A DNA stretch of 64,000 nucleotides, taken from Carex sylvatica. Its lineage: Eukaryota; Streptophyta; Magnoliopsida; Poales; Cyperaceae. The notes below the pieces were generated by a model, which saw nothing but the letters and a program-made list of their open reading frames with translations, was not told the origin of the DNA and ran no database searches. Numbering within the stretch: the first letter of the stretch is position 1; the number at the start of each line of letters is the position of its first letter. This document shows positions 10,350 through 22,678 of the stretch, piece after piece. The stretch is taken from the NCBI GenBank assembly GCA_964058845.1, contig CAXKVR010000046.1, positions 248,001-312,000 of the forward strand, read 5' to 3'. The translations under genes and the position numbers were made by a program.

Positions 10350-12367
10350 TTTGGCTTATTCTTATAACAATTAGACTACTTAATTAGTGCTAATTTAATT
10401 GGACAAGTGTTTAGTTAACTATCTCTCAAGTTTCTTGTTCATAAATTTGTCAATTTTTATTCTTAAGGCATTAAATTATTTTGGTACTGTTTGAATCATG
10501 TTTTTTTGTGGATCTAAAATTTCTACATTATTTTATGATATGTAGATGAAGATTCTAAAATAAAACAGAGAGTTCAGACCATTTTATTAAGATAAATAAA
10601 AATAACAAAACAGGTACAGCGCAATTTTTCTGTGCCCAGTTTTTTCTGTCTTTGTTAAGATTCAAAATTATATATCTCGTATTTGGATGAATGAATTTTT
10701 GTATACAATATACGATTGGAAAGATGGTGAAGTCTAGTTTCTGAAAAATTATATTTTGTAATACAAAAATATTACGAATTTTTGTGAAATTATAAATTAC
10801 AGAGACAACTACAATCTATTTTCAAAAATGAAATTCGAGATTGAAATGTAATTTTCTCACAAACTATTAAACACTGTTTTCGTGTTCTTTATATTTTCAA
10901 AAATATGCTTAAGTCTAGTTTTAAAAAATGTATGGTTTGAATTTTAGTTCGAAACACACAATCTTGGGCATAGAAAACATTGACTTGTGCGCAGCAGACC
11001 AAAACTGGAAATTTTATAATTTTTGGTCTTACCATCTTGAAATATTAATTTTTCACAAGGGCTATTTTGAAAAATCTGTAATATTATATATCATTCAAAT
11101 TTAGGACAGATTAAAGACGAATTAATTATGAAATAATGACATTAAATATTTTAATTAGCTATACTGACAATTAAGAATGAGTTAATGACATTAATGATAA
11201 TTAATTGATAATAAATGATAATTAATGGCAATCAATGATATTTTATTGACAATAAATGACAGTTAATGAATAAATGTTTATTCAATTGAAATCATTTTTA
11301 GGATTTAAAATGATTTAGATGAATTAAGAAATTGAGAGATATATGCTTAACTAAATAAGATTGAATAGTGCGGCAATATTATACATATGTGCTAACCTTA
11401 TTATGAAGGAGGATTGTGGATTTTGTATGGCTCAAGATTTTCAATGCCTTGTGTGTTGTAATGAATGATGTGTATGCATGTTTGTAATGGGGCCTATGGT
11501 GCCCATTGAAAATTAATTAGAATAATTAAATTATGGCAAAGATGTTAAATTACCATTTATGTATTAATTCATTCACGGCTTTCATGCCACATAGGATTTA
11601 GGATTGGGTAATTCTAAATGTAAATTTTCATTTTATTTTAGAGAAGTTCTAAAGATAGAATGATAAATGGGTGGATGCTTGTAGCTTAGAATAGTATCTT
11701 TCATGAAGGTGATTGATAAAGCTATAAGAATGCAAGTGAGAGCCATACAACCCACGAAGCTTGTGAATATATGATACAATTTTTTTTATGGATATGGTAG
11801 GTATTGTTTGTATGAATACATAACCTACCAAAATTATGAAAATTATCATATATTTGCTAAGTCCATGAAAAATTTAAGAATATCTTTCCTTTTCATTTTA
11901 TCCACATTAAGCGAGTAATTAGGAATAAGCATGAGTGTGATCTTAATTGCTAGAAATTGTGAAACTTACATGAATTCGTTGTTTGGCCATAAATGAGTGG
12001 GAGTTGTGTGAGGCACATCTTCTTATTCATTATGTGAAAATAACTTCTTCATGCTTGTTGACCAATAAAATGAGTTTTCTTATAACAAATCACCAAGATC
12101 TAGGTTTGAGTTTTAGGAAAGAGAGTTTTATTAAGAAATTGGATTATTCTTTCTTAATGAAAACGACAAGAGTCATAAAGTTAAGTTTTTACTTAAATGT
12201 TATGATTGGTAAATGATACCTACATGGACAAATGTCTTAGATGAGTCTATGTATTTGAAAATGATCTTGAGTGATTAACAAAACTGACAAACTTTAATTT
12301 TTGTTAGTACAAATTTTATAAATTCATGAACACTGACATATACCCTTAAAATGAAATTTTTGTAGCT
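10350..12367 (+). other. Copia untranslated leader
   Basis: About 2 kb between the primer-binding site and gag, unusually long. No ORF over 80 codons looks real. Near 11110-11280 there is a run of loosely repeated AATGATAATTAATG / AATGACA units. Confidence 0.6.
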
Positions 12368-13351
12368 ATGTCTACACTTTCAAATTTTATGCGTTATATG
12401 GTCGAAAAACACCCCCTTGCTAATGATGGGTTAAACTATTCCGATTGGATTCTCAAACTGAACATTATGTTGCGCTTAGATAATCTTTTACACATTCTGG
12501 AAGAAAATTGCCCAGAAGAGGTAGAGAAAGGCAAGCCAACTGATGAAGAAAAGGAGAATCAAAAGAATTGATATGATCAGCAGCGAACTGTGCATACACT
12601 GATCTTGGCCAGTATTGGCGATCAGTTGCAAAGAAAGTTTCTTGACACTCCAGCCAAGAAAATTATGGCACAACTAGAGAGGATGTTCACTGATAGTGCT
12701 CGCAAGGAGCGCTATAAGACCACCATCGCATTCACAAGGTGCAAGATGATGGAGGGTGAATCTGTCTCAGTGCACTTTCTCAAAGTGCAAGGTTATCTGG
12801 AAAAGTTGGAGAAATTGAAGCCTCAAATACCTGAGGACATTGCTGAGGATATCATTCTGGGATCGCTTCCATACTCTTACAAGGATTTCATCATGCATTA
12901 TCACATGCGTGAAAAGAGTATGACAATGAATGAGATCCATAATGCCCTCAAAACTGCTAAAGTTGACATGAGAAAGACAAAGGATAAATCTATCCTTGCC
13001 ATTGTGTCAAATAGCAAGAAGATTGCCAAGAATAAAGGCAAGGCAAAGAGCAAGACAAGTAAGGCACATTCATCATTCAAAGGCAAAAATGGAGGAGCCA
13101 AAGAGAGCACCTCTAAGAGAAGCAAGGTTAAGAACTCTCATAGTTCCACCACTGAATGCTTCTATTGCCATGAAAAGGGACATTTCAAATTGAATTGCAC
13201 CAAGTACAAGCGTGACTTGGATGAAGGCAAGATTGAACATAAGCGCCCTAAAGGTACATTTGTTATTGAATTAAATTTAAATTTAGCCACAACTATCCAA
13301 GATTGGATAATGGATACCGGATCATGTGCTCACTTAGTTTCTAATGTGTAG
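12368..13351 (+). pseudogene. Copia gag and start of protease, with stop
   Basis: ATG at 12368 opens a gag frame (SNFMRYMVEKHPLANDGLNY, a capsid-like N-terminus of copia). An in-frame TGA at 12569-12571 interrupts it, and the frame resumes to 13351. The second part holds the RYKTTIAFTRCKMMEGESV capsid block, a Lys/Ser-rich linker and a CCHC zinc knuckle (C-F-Y-C, H, C in CFYCHEKGHFKLNC). It ends with the aspartic-protease active-site block MDTGSCAHL. The TAG at 13349-13351 falls shortly after the active-site DTG. Gag would package the RNA and the protease would process the polyprotein; neither can be made whole here. Confidence 0.85.
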
Positions 13352-14443
13352 GAACTAAGGGATATGAGACCTCTCTCGAAAGGAGAGCTAGTATTGAAGG
13401 TCGAAAATGGTGCAAGTGTTTCTGCGATCACTGTCGGCACTTTTGATCTTCATTTATCTAGTGGTTTTTATTTAAGTTTAAAGGATGTTTATCATGTTCC
13501 TTCATTACTTAGAAACATTATATATGTATCATGTTTGGATACAGAAGGTTTTTGTTTTGTAATAAATAACTCTCGTATGGTTATTGAGAATGATGGTTTA
13601 TTTTATGCAAATGCTTTAATTTCAAATGGATTATATTTGCTTGATTTAGATGATGATAAACATATGTTGAATATCAGTAATAAGAGACTCAAGATGTCTC
13701 AAACGAATAAGACACTCTTGTGGCACTATCGCCTTGGTCACATAAACGAGAAATGCATAAAGAAATTTCAGCAAACAAATTTTCTAGATTTGCTTGATGG
13801 AGAAGTAATTGGAACATGTGAATCTTGTTTAACTGGAAAGATGACCAAATCACCATTCAAGAAGAAATGTGAAAAAACGAGTGGCTTATTGGAATTGATA
13901 TATTCTAGTGTATGTGGTCCAATGAGTACTAGTGCAAGAGATGGTTATAGGTACTTCATTACCTTCATAGATGATCACAGCCGATATGGCTATGTGTATC
14001 TTATGAAGAACAATAGTGAATCCTTTGAGACATTCAAAGAATACAAGAATGAAGTAAAGAATCAATTTGACAAGAGAATTAAGGCTCTATGAACTGATCG
14101 TGGAGGAGAATACTTGAGCAATGAGTTTAATGCATATTTGAAATAGTGTGGCATTATACCACAACTTACTCCAATCGGGACACCATAGTGGAATGGTATT
14201 TCTGAGAGGAGAAATCGAACCTTACTTGATATGGTTCGTTCAATGATGCGTCAAACAGAGCTACATATATATTTTTTAGGTCATACACTCCAAACTGCAG
14301 CTCACACACTAAATAATGTTCCATCTAAATCCGTTGAGAAAACTCCACATGAGTTGTGGATGGGTAAATCACCCAACATATCTTTTCTCAAAATTTGGGG
14401 TTGTGAAGCATATGTCAAGCGTATGATCTCAACAAAATTTTAA
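13352..14443 (+). pseudogene. Copia protease end, GAG-pre-integrase and integrase
   Basis: The same frame continues from gag. It holds the end of the protease (LLRNIIYVSCL), the HHCC zinc region of the integrase (WHYRLGH ... CESCLTGK) and the start of the catalytic core with a YFITFIDDHSRYGYVYL block. Stops occur at 14090-14092 (a TGA where CGA is expected before TDRGGEY) and twice more before 14231. The frame then resumes through HTLNNVPSKSVEKTPHELW to 14443, where a one-base shift moves the rest into another frame (KPKADKCFFIGYP). Confidence 0.85.
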
Positions 14444-16020
14444 ACCCAAAGCAGATAAATGCTTCTTCATTGGGTACCCAAGAGAAATAAAAGGGTATAG
14501 CTTTTGGCACAAGTCAACGAATACTATATTCGTTAAGAATGGTGCAGTATTCTTAGAGAAGGAGTTTCTCGAAAGAATCAAAAGCAGTGGTAGTAGGGTG
14601 ACACTTGAGGAAACTCAAGAAGACCTACAAGTGAGTGATTATGAGATGAATGACATTCAAGATAATCACAAAATACCACACGAAGCTCCTTTAATCAGTG
14701 GGAGTACAAGTAGTATTCCTTTAACTTGAATTGAGCATGAATTTATTTAGCAAGAAATTGTGAAAGAAGTTCAAGAAGCTCAAGATGAGTCACAAGAGCT
14801 AAGAAGGTCGACAAGGGATAGAAGAAGACCTAAATTTTATATGGATCTTCATGAAGTCTTGGTAATAGATACCGAAGATCCCTTGACCTACGAAGAAGCA
14901 ATGAAAAGAAAAGACTCCAAAACATGACAAGAAGCCATGTGATCCGAAATACAATCCATGTATGACAACTAAGTATGGAACTTGGTAGATCTTCCTAAAG
15001 GATCGAAAGCCATTCAAAACAAATGGATTTTCAAGAGGAAGATGGACATGAATGGTAACTTGACAACATACAAGGCAAGACTCGTAGCAAAAGGTTTTAC
15101 TCAAATTCAAGAAATTGACTATGATGAAACCTTTTCACTAGTTGCCATGTTTAAATCTATTCGGATAATGCTAGCTATTATCGCATTTCATGATTATGAA
15201 ATATGGCAATTGGATGTCAAAACAGCTTTTCTAAATGGAAAAATAAATGAGGAAGTGTTAGTGGTACAACCTCAAGGTTTTGAAGATCCAAAAAATAATA
15301 GCAAAGTATGCAAACTTCAGAGAGTCATTTATTGCTTGAAGCAAGTATCAAGGAGTTGGAACAAGTGCTTTGATGAAGAGGTCAAAATCCTTGGATTCAT
15401 TCAAAGTAAGGAAGAACCTTGTGTATACAAGAAGGTTAGTGGGAGCCATATTATGTTCTTGATCTTATATGTCGATGACACATTGTTAATGGGGAATGAT
15501 AAATCTTTGATGGAGCAAACAAAGAACTCATTGAAAATAATTTTTTCAATGAAAGGCATGGGCGAGGCTCAATATATCTTAGGGATTAAGATATATAGAG
15601 ATAGGTCTCGTAAGCTCATTGGCCTAAGTCAAAATGTGTATATTGACAAAATCTTGGAAAGGTTCCATATGGAAAAGTTCAAGAAAGAAAATGTACCAAT
15701 GAGTGTGTCTGTACGCGTCATTAAGCTTCACCTGGTCCTGATCATTAGACTACTGTTAAGAATATTCTTAGGTACCTGAAAAGAACTAAGAATAAGTTTC
15801 TTGTCTATGGTGGTAAAAGAGAGCTCATTGTAAAATGCTACACTGATGCTAATTCAATGACATACCCAGATGACAGAAGAAAGCAAAATTTTATTGTTAT
15901 GGGTAGACACTAACAGCAACACAGTTGATCCTTTCACAAAACCCTTATCGCAAGTCAAAAATGAAATTCATTTCGAGTCCATGGATTTACAAGAACATGG
16001 AGATTGGTTTGAAGACTAAT
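14444..16020 (+). pseudogene. Copia reverse transcriptase and RNase H remnant
   Basis: After the frameshift the integrase C-terminus continues with stops (near 14728 and 14748). RT is open from 14982 to 15779 and shows KWIFKRKMDMNG, KARLVAKGFTQ, the DVKTAFLNG motif and the catalytic YVDDTLLMGND block. After 15700 the C-terminal RT and RNase H are cut up: only KNILRYLKRTKNK, KCYTDAN and VDPFTKPL-like fragments remain, with a deletion between them, so RNase H is not functional. RT would copy the element RNA to cDNA. Confidence 0.88.
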
Positions 16021-16082
16021 ATAAGGGACTTCCAGATTTAGAGTTTATGCATGAGTTATGCATATGTATGAAACTTTTAAAA

Positions 16083-16094
16083 CAAGTGAGAGAT
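16083..16094 (+). other. Copia polypurine tract
   Basis: CAAGTGAGAGAT-type purine-rich block directly before the 3' LTR. It resembles the AAGTGGGAGA tract at the same place in plant copia elements and would prime plus-strand DNA. Confidence 0.6.
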
Positions 16095-17797
16095 TGAAAG
16101 ATGTGTTTTGAAAGCTATCATTTTTTGTAATGATTTATATATTGTTCATGATTTTGAATATTATTATTATGTATTCTTGTTCCTTGATATTTATATGTTA
16201 TATCTTTGGAAGTATTCAAGAAGATGCTCTTAGTCTTGAATCATAGAACTCCAAAGATGAGAAATATTTAATCACTAAATAAGTTTACAATCATGGTAAT
16301 TAAGGAGGAACATTAATTACCGAGAAAGATTGTCATGTTGATTAAAAGTACATTGTAGTTCTATAAATGTGGATAAGAGATTATCATTTAATGACATGAA
16401 TATATAAAATGTGTATTTTATATATTGAAAATGACCTAAATGAATGAAACATTATATGGATTGTGTTTTGTGTCATTAATGTTTTCATTGTGTCTTCATA
16501 ATCTTAGATATGAGATGTGTAGATTTTTCACATAGGAATTATATAATGTGATTGCTATTTAAATACTATCTTGTGATAGGAATAAAATAGTAGTTTGTTG
16601 TGTACAACTTGTGCGGGAGAAATCTATATGTTAATACATTGTCCCTCAATTTGAGTTATGATATTACTGGGCCCCTTGGTAAAGTGGAATTATATCGCAT
16701 GCAATATAACTGATGTAGTTATAATTATAATTCACTTGAGAGACCAAGAAAACAAATATAATGCAAAAATGACACGATCCTATTTTGCATATTATTCATA
16801 ATATCATGTGACAATGATAGAGACGAAATTAGTGATTGAGTAAATGATTACTATGTCATTTGGATAACTATAATGTAATGATAGAACCTCTTATAGTCAA
16901 TAATATAAAGTTTTATATTATTGCCAAGATGACATAAATTCTGTATACGGTCACACCAACTGAAAAGAAATAACAAGTATTTTACATTTCATAGTGATGT
17001 ATAAGATAAAATACATGAGATGAAATGCTAAAATAAAATGTCATAATATGACATGCTTAGACCTTAAATAAATTTATGAAGTTATGCAAATATTATTTAG
17101 TATAATGTTTGAATGCATTATAAGAATAATATAAATGTTGTATAATAGAATAATATGAATAATAATATTTGTTCATAAATTAATTTATTAAACCAATCAC
17201 AATATGATATTAAAGAGAGCATAAAATGGCAAAACAAGGCTAGTGGCATGTGTGTAATTAATTTAAACATTACACAAATGGATGCCATAGCCCTTGCCTA
17301 TTAAAGAAGGTGTAATTAAGGAAAATGAAGCTAATTTTTCTGCCAAAAACGTAGCTAAAATTGACCAAATTTCAGCAGCCATTTTCTTCTTCTCCTTGGC
17401 CAAAAGTTGAGAAGCTTGCTATCTCATCTTCTCTTGTTAGGTTTAGCCAATAAGAAATCAAATAGTTTGTTGATTTGAAGATCAAGAGGTGGTTGGATCT
17501 AAGCTTTGAACTTCACATCCATCTATCTAAGAGGTGTGCTAGTTCGTTGTTTAAGTTACAAGGTGAACCAAGAGGTGCTTTTAAGAGAATGGTGGTTGCA
17601 AGAGATCTAGAAGGAAAATCGACTTCCCTCTAACAAGAGATTTGACAAGCTCTTTAGGTATGAATTCTTATCTCTTCTTATGTGAGAAATATATTTATTT
17701 TATTTTATTTGAAGCACATGAGGTGGTAGAAGAATTTATTTAACGTAATATTGCTTGCAATTGTCATACAAATGAGATCCGTTGTGTATTGAGTTAA
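16095..17797 (+). repeat. Copia 3' LTR, truncated at its 3' end
   Basis: Begins TGAAAGATGTG and matches the 5' LTR to GAGTTAA at 17791-17797. The final ~46 bp of the LTR are replaced by unrelated sequence, so the normal terminus is missing. Confidence 0.85.
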
Positions 17798-18216
17798 ATT
17801 TTGAGTTTTAGTGGTGATTTATCGATACCGATCGACTCTGCTCCCCTCTGAAAATTTGTTTGCCCCTCTTTGATTGTTTGATTTGTAATTCGGATTAAAT
17901 TTAGTGTTAAAATCAAAATAAATTTCTTGAATTATAATTGGTAATTAGAATTATAAGTTAAAATATTAGAAATTACAAGTCAGAATATTAGAAAATATAA
18001 GTCAAAACATTGTTTTTTATCGAATACCCAATTAGTTAATAAATTTAAATCCGATAAGTTATTTAAACCCGATTCGATAATTTTTTGTCCATCTCTGATG
18101 AAAATCCTAGCTCCGCTCCTACACCTAGCTAACTAAAAAACTAAGACCTAGACAGACAATAATATATAAATTAATAATTTCCCGGCCCTGTGTACGTAGC
18201 GACGCCAAAACCCTAA

Positions 18217-18254
<38 letters not shown>

Positions 18255-19730
18255 GGTTATTTAATTGGTTTCTAAAAGCTGTGCTAGATTAATTTGGTGC
18301 CGTAGCTAGGGACATGAATTAATTTGAACTTGCCATGAAGGTGTGGTTGGTAATTGGTATAGGTGAATTTGAGTCGGTCAACACAAGCCTCAATATATAT
18401 ATATTTTTTAAATTTCAATGGTACTATATATATATACTACTGTTATTAATTAGCCTTTTACAATGCACAGTGGGCATGCAGCTCAATTAATTAGCCACTA
18501 GGTTTATAATATATATAGGTCAGGTGCATGCATGCATGCATGCGCTGTTTATACTTGGCACTTTGCCAGCCGCCAGCCGATGCCAATTAGGTTTAAAAAA
18601 AAAAAAAAAATTATAATTAACTTGTCGATCGATCGATCTGGTGATCTCCTAGCTAGTTACAAGCTAGGAGTCGAGAGAATGGTGAAAATTAAATGCCCTT
18701 TTGACAGAAAATCATGAGAGAATATATATATAGTCCTTTACAGTATTAATTAATATGGTGATGCATGCTAAGCTAGTTACCAAGCTTAAAAAATCGAAGC
18801 TGCAGCTGCCAACAAGACAACACCCCTTATTACTTATCTTCACAATCAAATTTCTTCTATTAAATGTTTTTTTGATGATGCATTAAGGTCCATCCATTTA
18901 GTACCTTTCAAATTGCAAGTCACTTGATGTACAGTAAATATAGAGCAACTTTTATCATATTTTACCAGCAGGGACGGATTCATAATTAATTATAATTATC
19001 AATTCGAATTCAAAAAAGTTAATTATTATAATTTTAATTCTAAATTTAATTCTAAATTTAACTCAAATTATATATCAGCATATCATAATTTTATTTTAGG
19101 GGAGGGGGCAAATTTTTTTTCCACAAAAGGACAAAGTTGATTCGGACCTATAAATCTTCAAAAAATTTTAAAATTCAAAATAGACAGTTGCGCCCACCCC
19201 CTTCCCTCCCCCGGGTCCTTATAGACATGATTTATTTTTATTTTTTTAAATTTTATAGACATGATGATATATGATATTATACCAATGATATTAAATTTCA
19301 AATTTTAGCTTGAATTGTCCAAGTGACCTCCCCCTCTATTTAAATCATACATTTAACTACGTAATATTGATTATTATGATGAAATTGATTTCTAAAATAT
19401 TTGTATAGTTTTAATTAATTAATAATTTTATGTTATTTTTAAATTTTATGAGATCCGTAAATATTTTTTATGATAGTATGTACAAAATGTGTTTAAATTT
19501 TGAATAGTATTTTATTTGTTAATGTTAATTTATAAAGATAGAGTACAGATAAAAGTAATACTCCATGAGATCGACCATGAGTTATAAGGTAATTAATAAG
19601 TAGGGATAAGCACATTTGTATTGGATTCATCACGTTGCTATAACAAAAATTAACAAATCATAATATGCAACTTCCTAGTTCCCACATTGCTCTTTGCACA
19701 TGCAACTATATGTGCTGTTATTCACCAACT
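17798..19730. other. Intergenic DNA with probable old repeat remnants
   Basis: No gene seen. A (TA)n tract lies near 18222-18250, GCATGCAT runs near 18529-18542 and a poly(A) run at 18595-18610. Segments near 17830-18130 and 19080-19330 with C-rich phrases (CTCCCCTCTG, CCCCCTTCCCTCCCCC) look like worn transposon pieces, but I could not classify them. Confidence 0.4.
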
Positions 19731-19768
19731 CTCTTCTCTTCTCTTCTCTTCATCTCCCTTCGATCGCT

Positions 19769-19792
19769 ATTAAATCCCACCTCCAATATATA
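19769..19792 (+). promoter_or_regulatory. Probable core promoter of the TED7-like gene
   Basis: TATTAAAT at 19769-19776 and TATATA at 19787-19792 lie 67-90 bp before the ATG. A CT-rich tract (CTCTTCTCTTCTCTTC, about 19732-19750) lies just upstream, common near plant transcription starts. Which box is used cannot be decided here. Confidence 0.45.
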
Positions 19793-19858
19793 GCAAGATT
19801 TAGCTACTCTCGATCTCCACAACCCTTCCTTACAATTAATTTATAGTCTGTCTCAACC

Positions 19859-20575
19859 ATGCGTCAAGTTCTTAGAACTTACCATTATGCCCCGACTCCA
19901 CCACCCCCGGCACAATGGCGGCTGCCATGCCCACCGCCACCATCCGATCACTATTTTCCACCACCCGAATCCCCATTCCCCCCACCTCAACAATCAGCCA
20001 CACCACCATCTCAGCCTAATACTAATACACCACCACCACCACCATCACCACTGCAGCCTTTTGCACCGCTGCCACAGCCTGTGACAGTACTGACGCCTCC
20101 ATCTCAACCTACAGTACCGGCATTCTCCCCACCTACACATGCATCACCACCTTCAAACTATTATTCGCCACCGCATATACCTTCAGGTCCTCCATACTCA
20201 CCATTCACGCCCCCACTAACCCCATACACACCAAACACGCCATACACGCCATACACACCATACACACCAAACACGCCATCATCCCATCACCACCGCACTA
20301 TAATTATCACTGCATGTTCGGTTGGTGGGTTCTTCTTCCTTGCCTTTCTCGTGGCTGCTCTACTCTGTTGCAAGAAAAGGTACAGGAAGCACGAGGAGTG
20401 CGAGATGGTGGAGGCTGTTGGGACAGTTGGAGCAGTTTATGAAGCAGCTGTACCGGTACAGGGAGCGTACGGTCAAGTTCAGGAAGAGGTTCATGCAAGT
20501 GAAATCGTAGAGGGTTCGTGTGATCATTCGGGACCATATCGAAATGGAGGAGGTTACTCGGTTAATTCCCGTTGA
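19859..20575 (+). CDS. TED7-like proline-rich single-pass membrane protein
   Basis: A 238-residue, single-exon ORF with an ATG in a CAACCATGCG context. Residues 10-140 are extensin-like: many PPP/PPPP runs, SPP and a YTP(N/Y)TP repeat at 122-140. After HHH (143-145) comes one membrane segment (about 147-171) with SVGGFFFLAFLVAALLCC, then KKRYRK, then an acidic/hydrophobic tail containing EEVHASEIVEG. This order and the GGFFFLAF motif match TRACHEARY ELEMENT DIFFERENTIATION-RELATED 6/7 proteins, which localise to plasma membrane and secondary wall and interact with cellulose synthase during xylem wall formation (known for the family). There is no cleavable signal peptide; the wall-side N-terminus would be proline-rich and the tail cytosolic. 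The alternative is a kinase-less PERK/extensin-like protein, but the tail favours TED7. Its GC content is well above that of its surroundings. Confidence 0.7.
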   Translation: MRQVLRTYHYAPTPPPPAQWRLPCPPPPSDHYFPPPESPFPPPQQSATPPSQPNTNTPPPPPSPLQPFAPLPQPVTVLTPPSQPTVPAFSPPTHASPPSNYYSPPHIPSGPPYSPFTPPLTPYTPNTPYTPYTPYTPNTPSSHHHRTIIITACSVGGFFFLAFLVAALLCCKKRYRKHEECEMVEAVGTVGAVYEAAVPVQGAYGQVQEEVHASEIVEGSCDHSGPYRNGGGYSVNSR

Positions 20576-21489
20576 GACAATGCATGCATGCATGCATGGG
20601 CATGGTTGAGAAAATGCTAAATATTAGGTGTTGCTTAATTAATAGTGTAAATGCATGCTCATTTCATGTTTATTTTCTCAAGTTTGAATATCTTAATTTC
20701 ATTCAAATATTTATTTTAATTTCTTTCGTTGATTGAGTGTTGTAATATCTATGACGACTTAGATTCATGAGTAGAAGATCGATCGAGTAGTACTCGTTGA
20801 AAACTTGAAATTTCCTATATACAGTTCTCATACTAATTAAAGTTGAGTAGGTATTAAGAAGTCACTTGTTATATACACACACATATATATATTCAACATG
20901 AGAAATTATAACAGCATCGATCCAAAGTTCCAAACAGTGTGCTTTGATCGAACAATTCAATAAACAGCTGTTATTTAATTATGACAGAGAGAGAAAGAGA
21001 GAGGACTAAAGTTAGTTTTATTTCTTCTTAATTTCTTTTTTTGTTATTTTTTAAAGGATCCTATTGTTTGTTAGCACATTGTGCAATTATATATTAATTA
21101 GATGCTTTGAATAATTAATTAAGGCCGGACTGTCCCGCTGTCACTTCAACTTTGGTTTAATAATTAATGAAGGAGAGAAGCAATTTCCTGCATATAGGCA
21201 ACTCAATTTTTAACAGTTATCTTGAAAGGGACAGTGTACGTACATTATCCAATTCAAGTGAATTAGGTAATGACAGTATAATTAAGCCAGAAGAACAACG
21301 GACAAAAACATGATTAGGTTCACTAAACAAACAGAAGAAGGGAGGCTTTACCATTATATATGGAGTAGTTCGATTGATTTGTCAGAAGATTTAGAAAATG
21401 CCATAAAAATATGGATTAATTAAGACCAACTTCAGGAAACATCCTATTTTATTTGATTATATAGAAAAGGTCCTGAGCAATAAATAAAT
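20576..21489. other. 3' flank and intergenic DNA
   Basis: Begins with GCATGCATGCATGCAT after the stop, then AT-rich sequence with a GAGAGAAAGAGAGAG run near 20984-21002. The polyadenylation site of the TED7-like gene probably lies within the first 250 bp. No further gene seen. Confidence 0.5.
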
Positions 21490-21497
21490 ATGCAAGT

Positions 21498-22678
21498 CAA
21501 GGTTCTAAATAGCGAAATAGGCTAAAAAAATACTATTGCCAATAGCTACACTATAGAGGAAGCTATCGTCATAGTGTTTTTTTTCTTTCAAAAATTATAT
21601 TATATATTTCTAATAATTATCAACATTATCAACATTGAAAATTAAAATGACAACTAATCTAGGTCTATACTTTTTTCAATTATGCAAGTAAGGAAAAAAA
21701 AAAGAATTTGCAAGGTAACATTTTTTAATGGTTCATAGTATTATATATTATAATAGACGAAGAGTAATTAATTTTACAAGTGAAACAAAGTTGGTATCTA
21801 TTTGATCATTTTACAGATTATAATAATCAACATCAGCTTTCAATTGAAACAAAGGGCGATAATTTTACAAGTGAATACCATACAAAGAGCAAGCAAAAGG
21901 AAGAATTAATATTTGAATATTTTTCGATATAGAAAGAGAGACTAAGTAAATTCACAATTAGAAATAGAAGCATAGAATTCAGTTTAGCATACATAGCATA
22001 GTGGATCGTGTAGCATCACAAATAGGAACAGAAGCACAAAAGCTCATGTAAATTGCCAAAAAAAAAGCCCATGTAGCATAGCAGTCCGCTGTAGCACGTA
22101 GTGCATAGCGGTAATAGTCATCATTTATTGCAGCTATAGAGGTCGTACCTGAATTAGCGCACTTTTATCCTATAGCTTAGTTTTTATGGTCCGAAAAAGT
22201 TATAGTGTAGCTATAGGAGGTTGGCTACTATGCTTATATAAGCATATCCCTACATATGCTTATAACTCATTTTTGTGTTTTCAATGTCCAAATGGTCGAT
22301 CTGAACCGTTAGATGTGATCTCTATATTGAAATATGCGTGGAGACCAAATTTTACATTTTTCTGAATTTTTTTACTATTTATTAAGTCATTTTGAAAATC
22401 GCTGATCCAACGGTAGCTTAACAAAACAGTAAAATCAGAAGCCACCGTTGGATTAGCGATTTTCAAAGTGGCTTAATAAATAGTAAAAAAATTCAGAAAA
22501 ATGTAAAATTTGGTCTCCAAGCACATTTCAATATAGAGATCACATCTAACAGTTCAGATCGACTATTTGGACATTGAAAACACAAAAATGAGTTATAAGC
22601 GTATGTAGGGATATGCTTATAAGCATAGTAGCCAACCTCGTAGCTATAGGCAACTATAGCTAGTTATTTAGAACCTTG
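21498..22678. mobile_element. hAT non-autonomous element with nested fold-back
   Basis: The termini are a 14-bp perfect inverted repeat, CAAGGTTCTAAATA, and the flanks are an 8-bp direct repeat, ATGCAAGT (21490-21497 and 22679-22686). An 8-bp duplication with short TIRs is the hAT signature. There is no transposase frame. Internal TAGC/GCTATA motifs (AGCTATAG, CTATAGTG) recur. About 430 bp of its length is fold-back element B, inserted near the right end. Confidence 0.85.
22217..22639. mobile_element. Fold-back element B, nested in the hAT element
   Basis: Same subfamily as element A (ends GAGGTTGGCTACTATGC). It is flanked by a perfect 10-bp direct repeat, GTAGCTATAG, at 22207-22216 and 22640-22649. 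Because it sits outside a (TA)n tract, the duplication is readable, and 9-11 bp is the range of Mutator-like transposons. Confidence 0.88.

Larger units (their letters stand above)
8587..17797 (+). mobile_element. Ty1-copia LTR retrotransposon, degenerate
   Basis: Two long direct repeats (8587-10336 and 16095-~17797) flank a primer-binding site matching 11 of 12 bases of TGGTATCAGAGC (initiator Met tRNA), an untranslated leader of about 2 kb, and a gag-protease-integrase-RT-RNaseH coding body. The integrase-before-RT order is that of copia. The LTRs look nearly identical over most of their length, so insertion is recent relative to the decay of its target, yet the body has at least six stops, a frameshift and a large deletion in RNase H. 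The 5' flank is CACTA coding DNA (TTCCC at 8582-8586). The last ~46 bp of the 3' LTR and any target duplication are missing. Confidence 0.92.

Noticed and set aside
19887..20084. His-rich plus-strand ORF inside the TED7-like gene
   Set aside because: It is a frame-shifted reading of CCACCA repeats; the main frame has a better start, length and a membrane segment.
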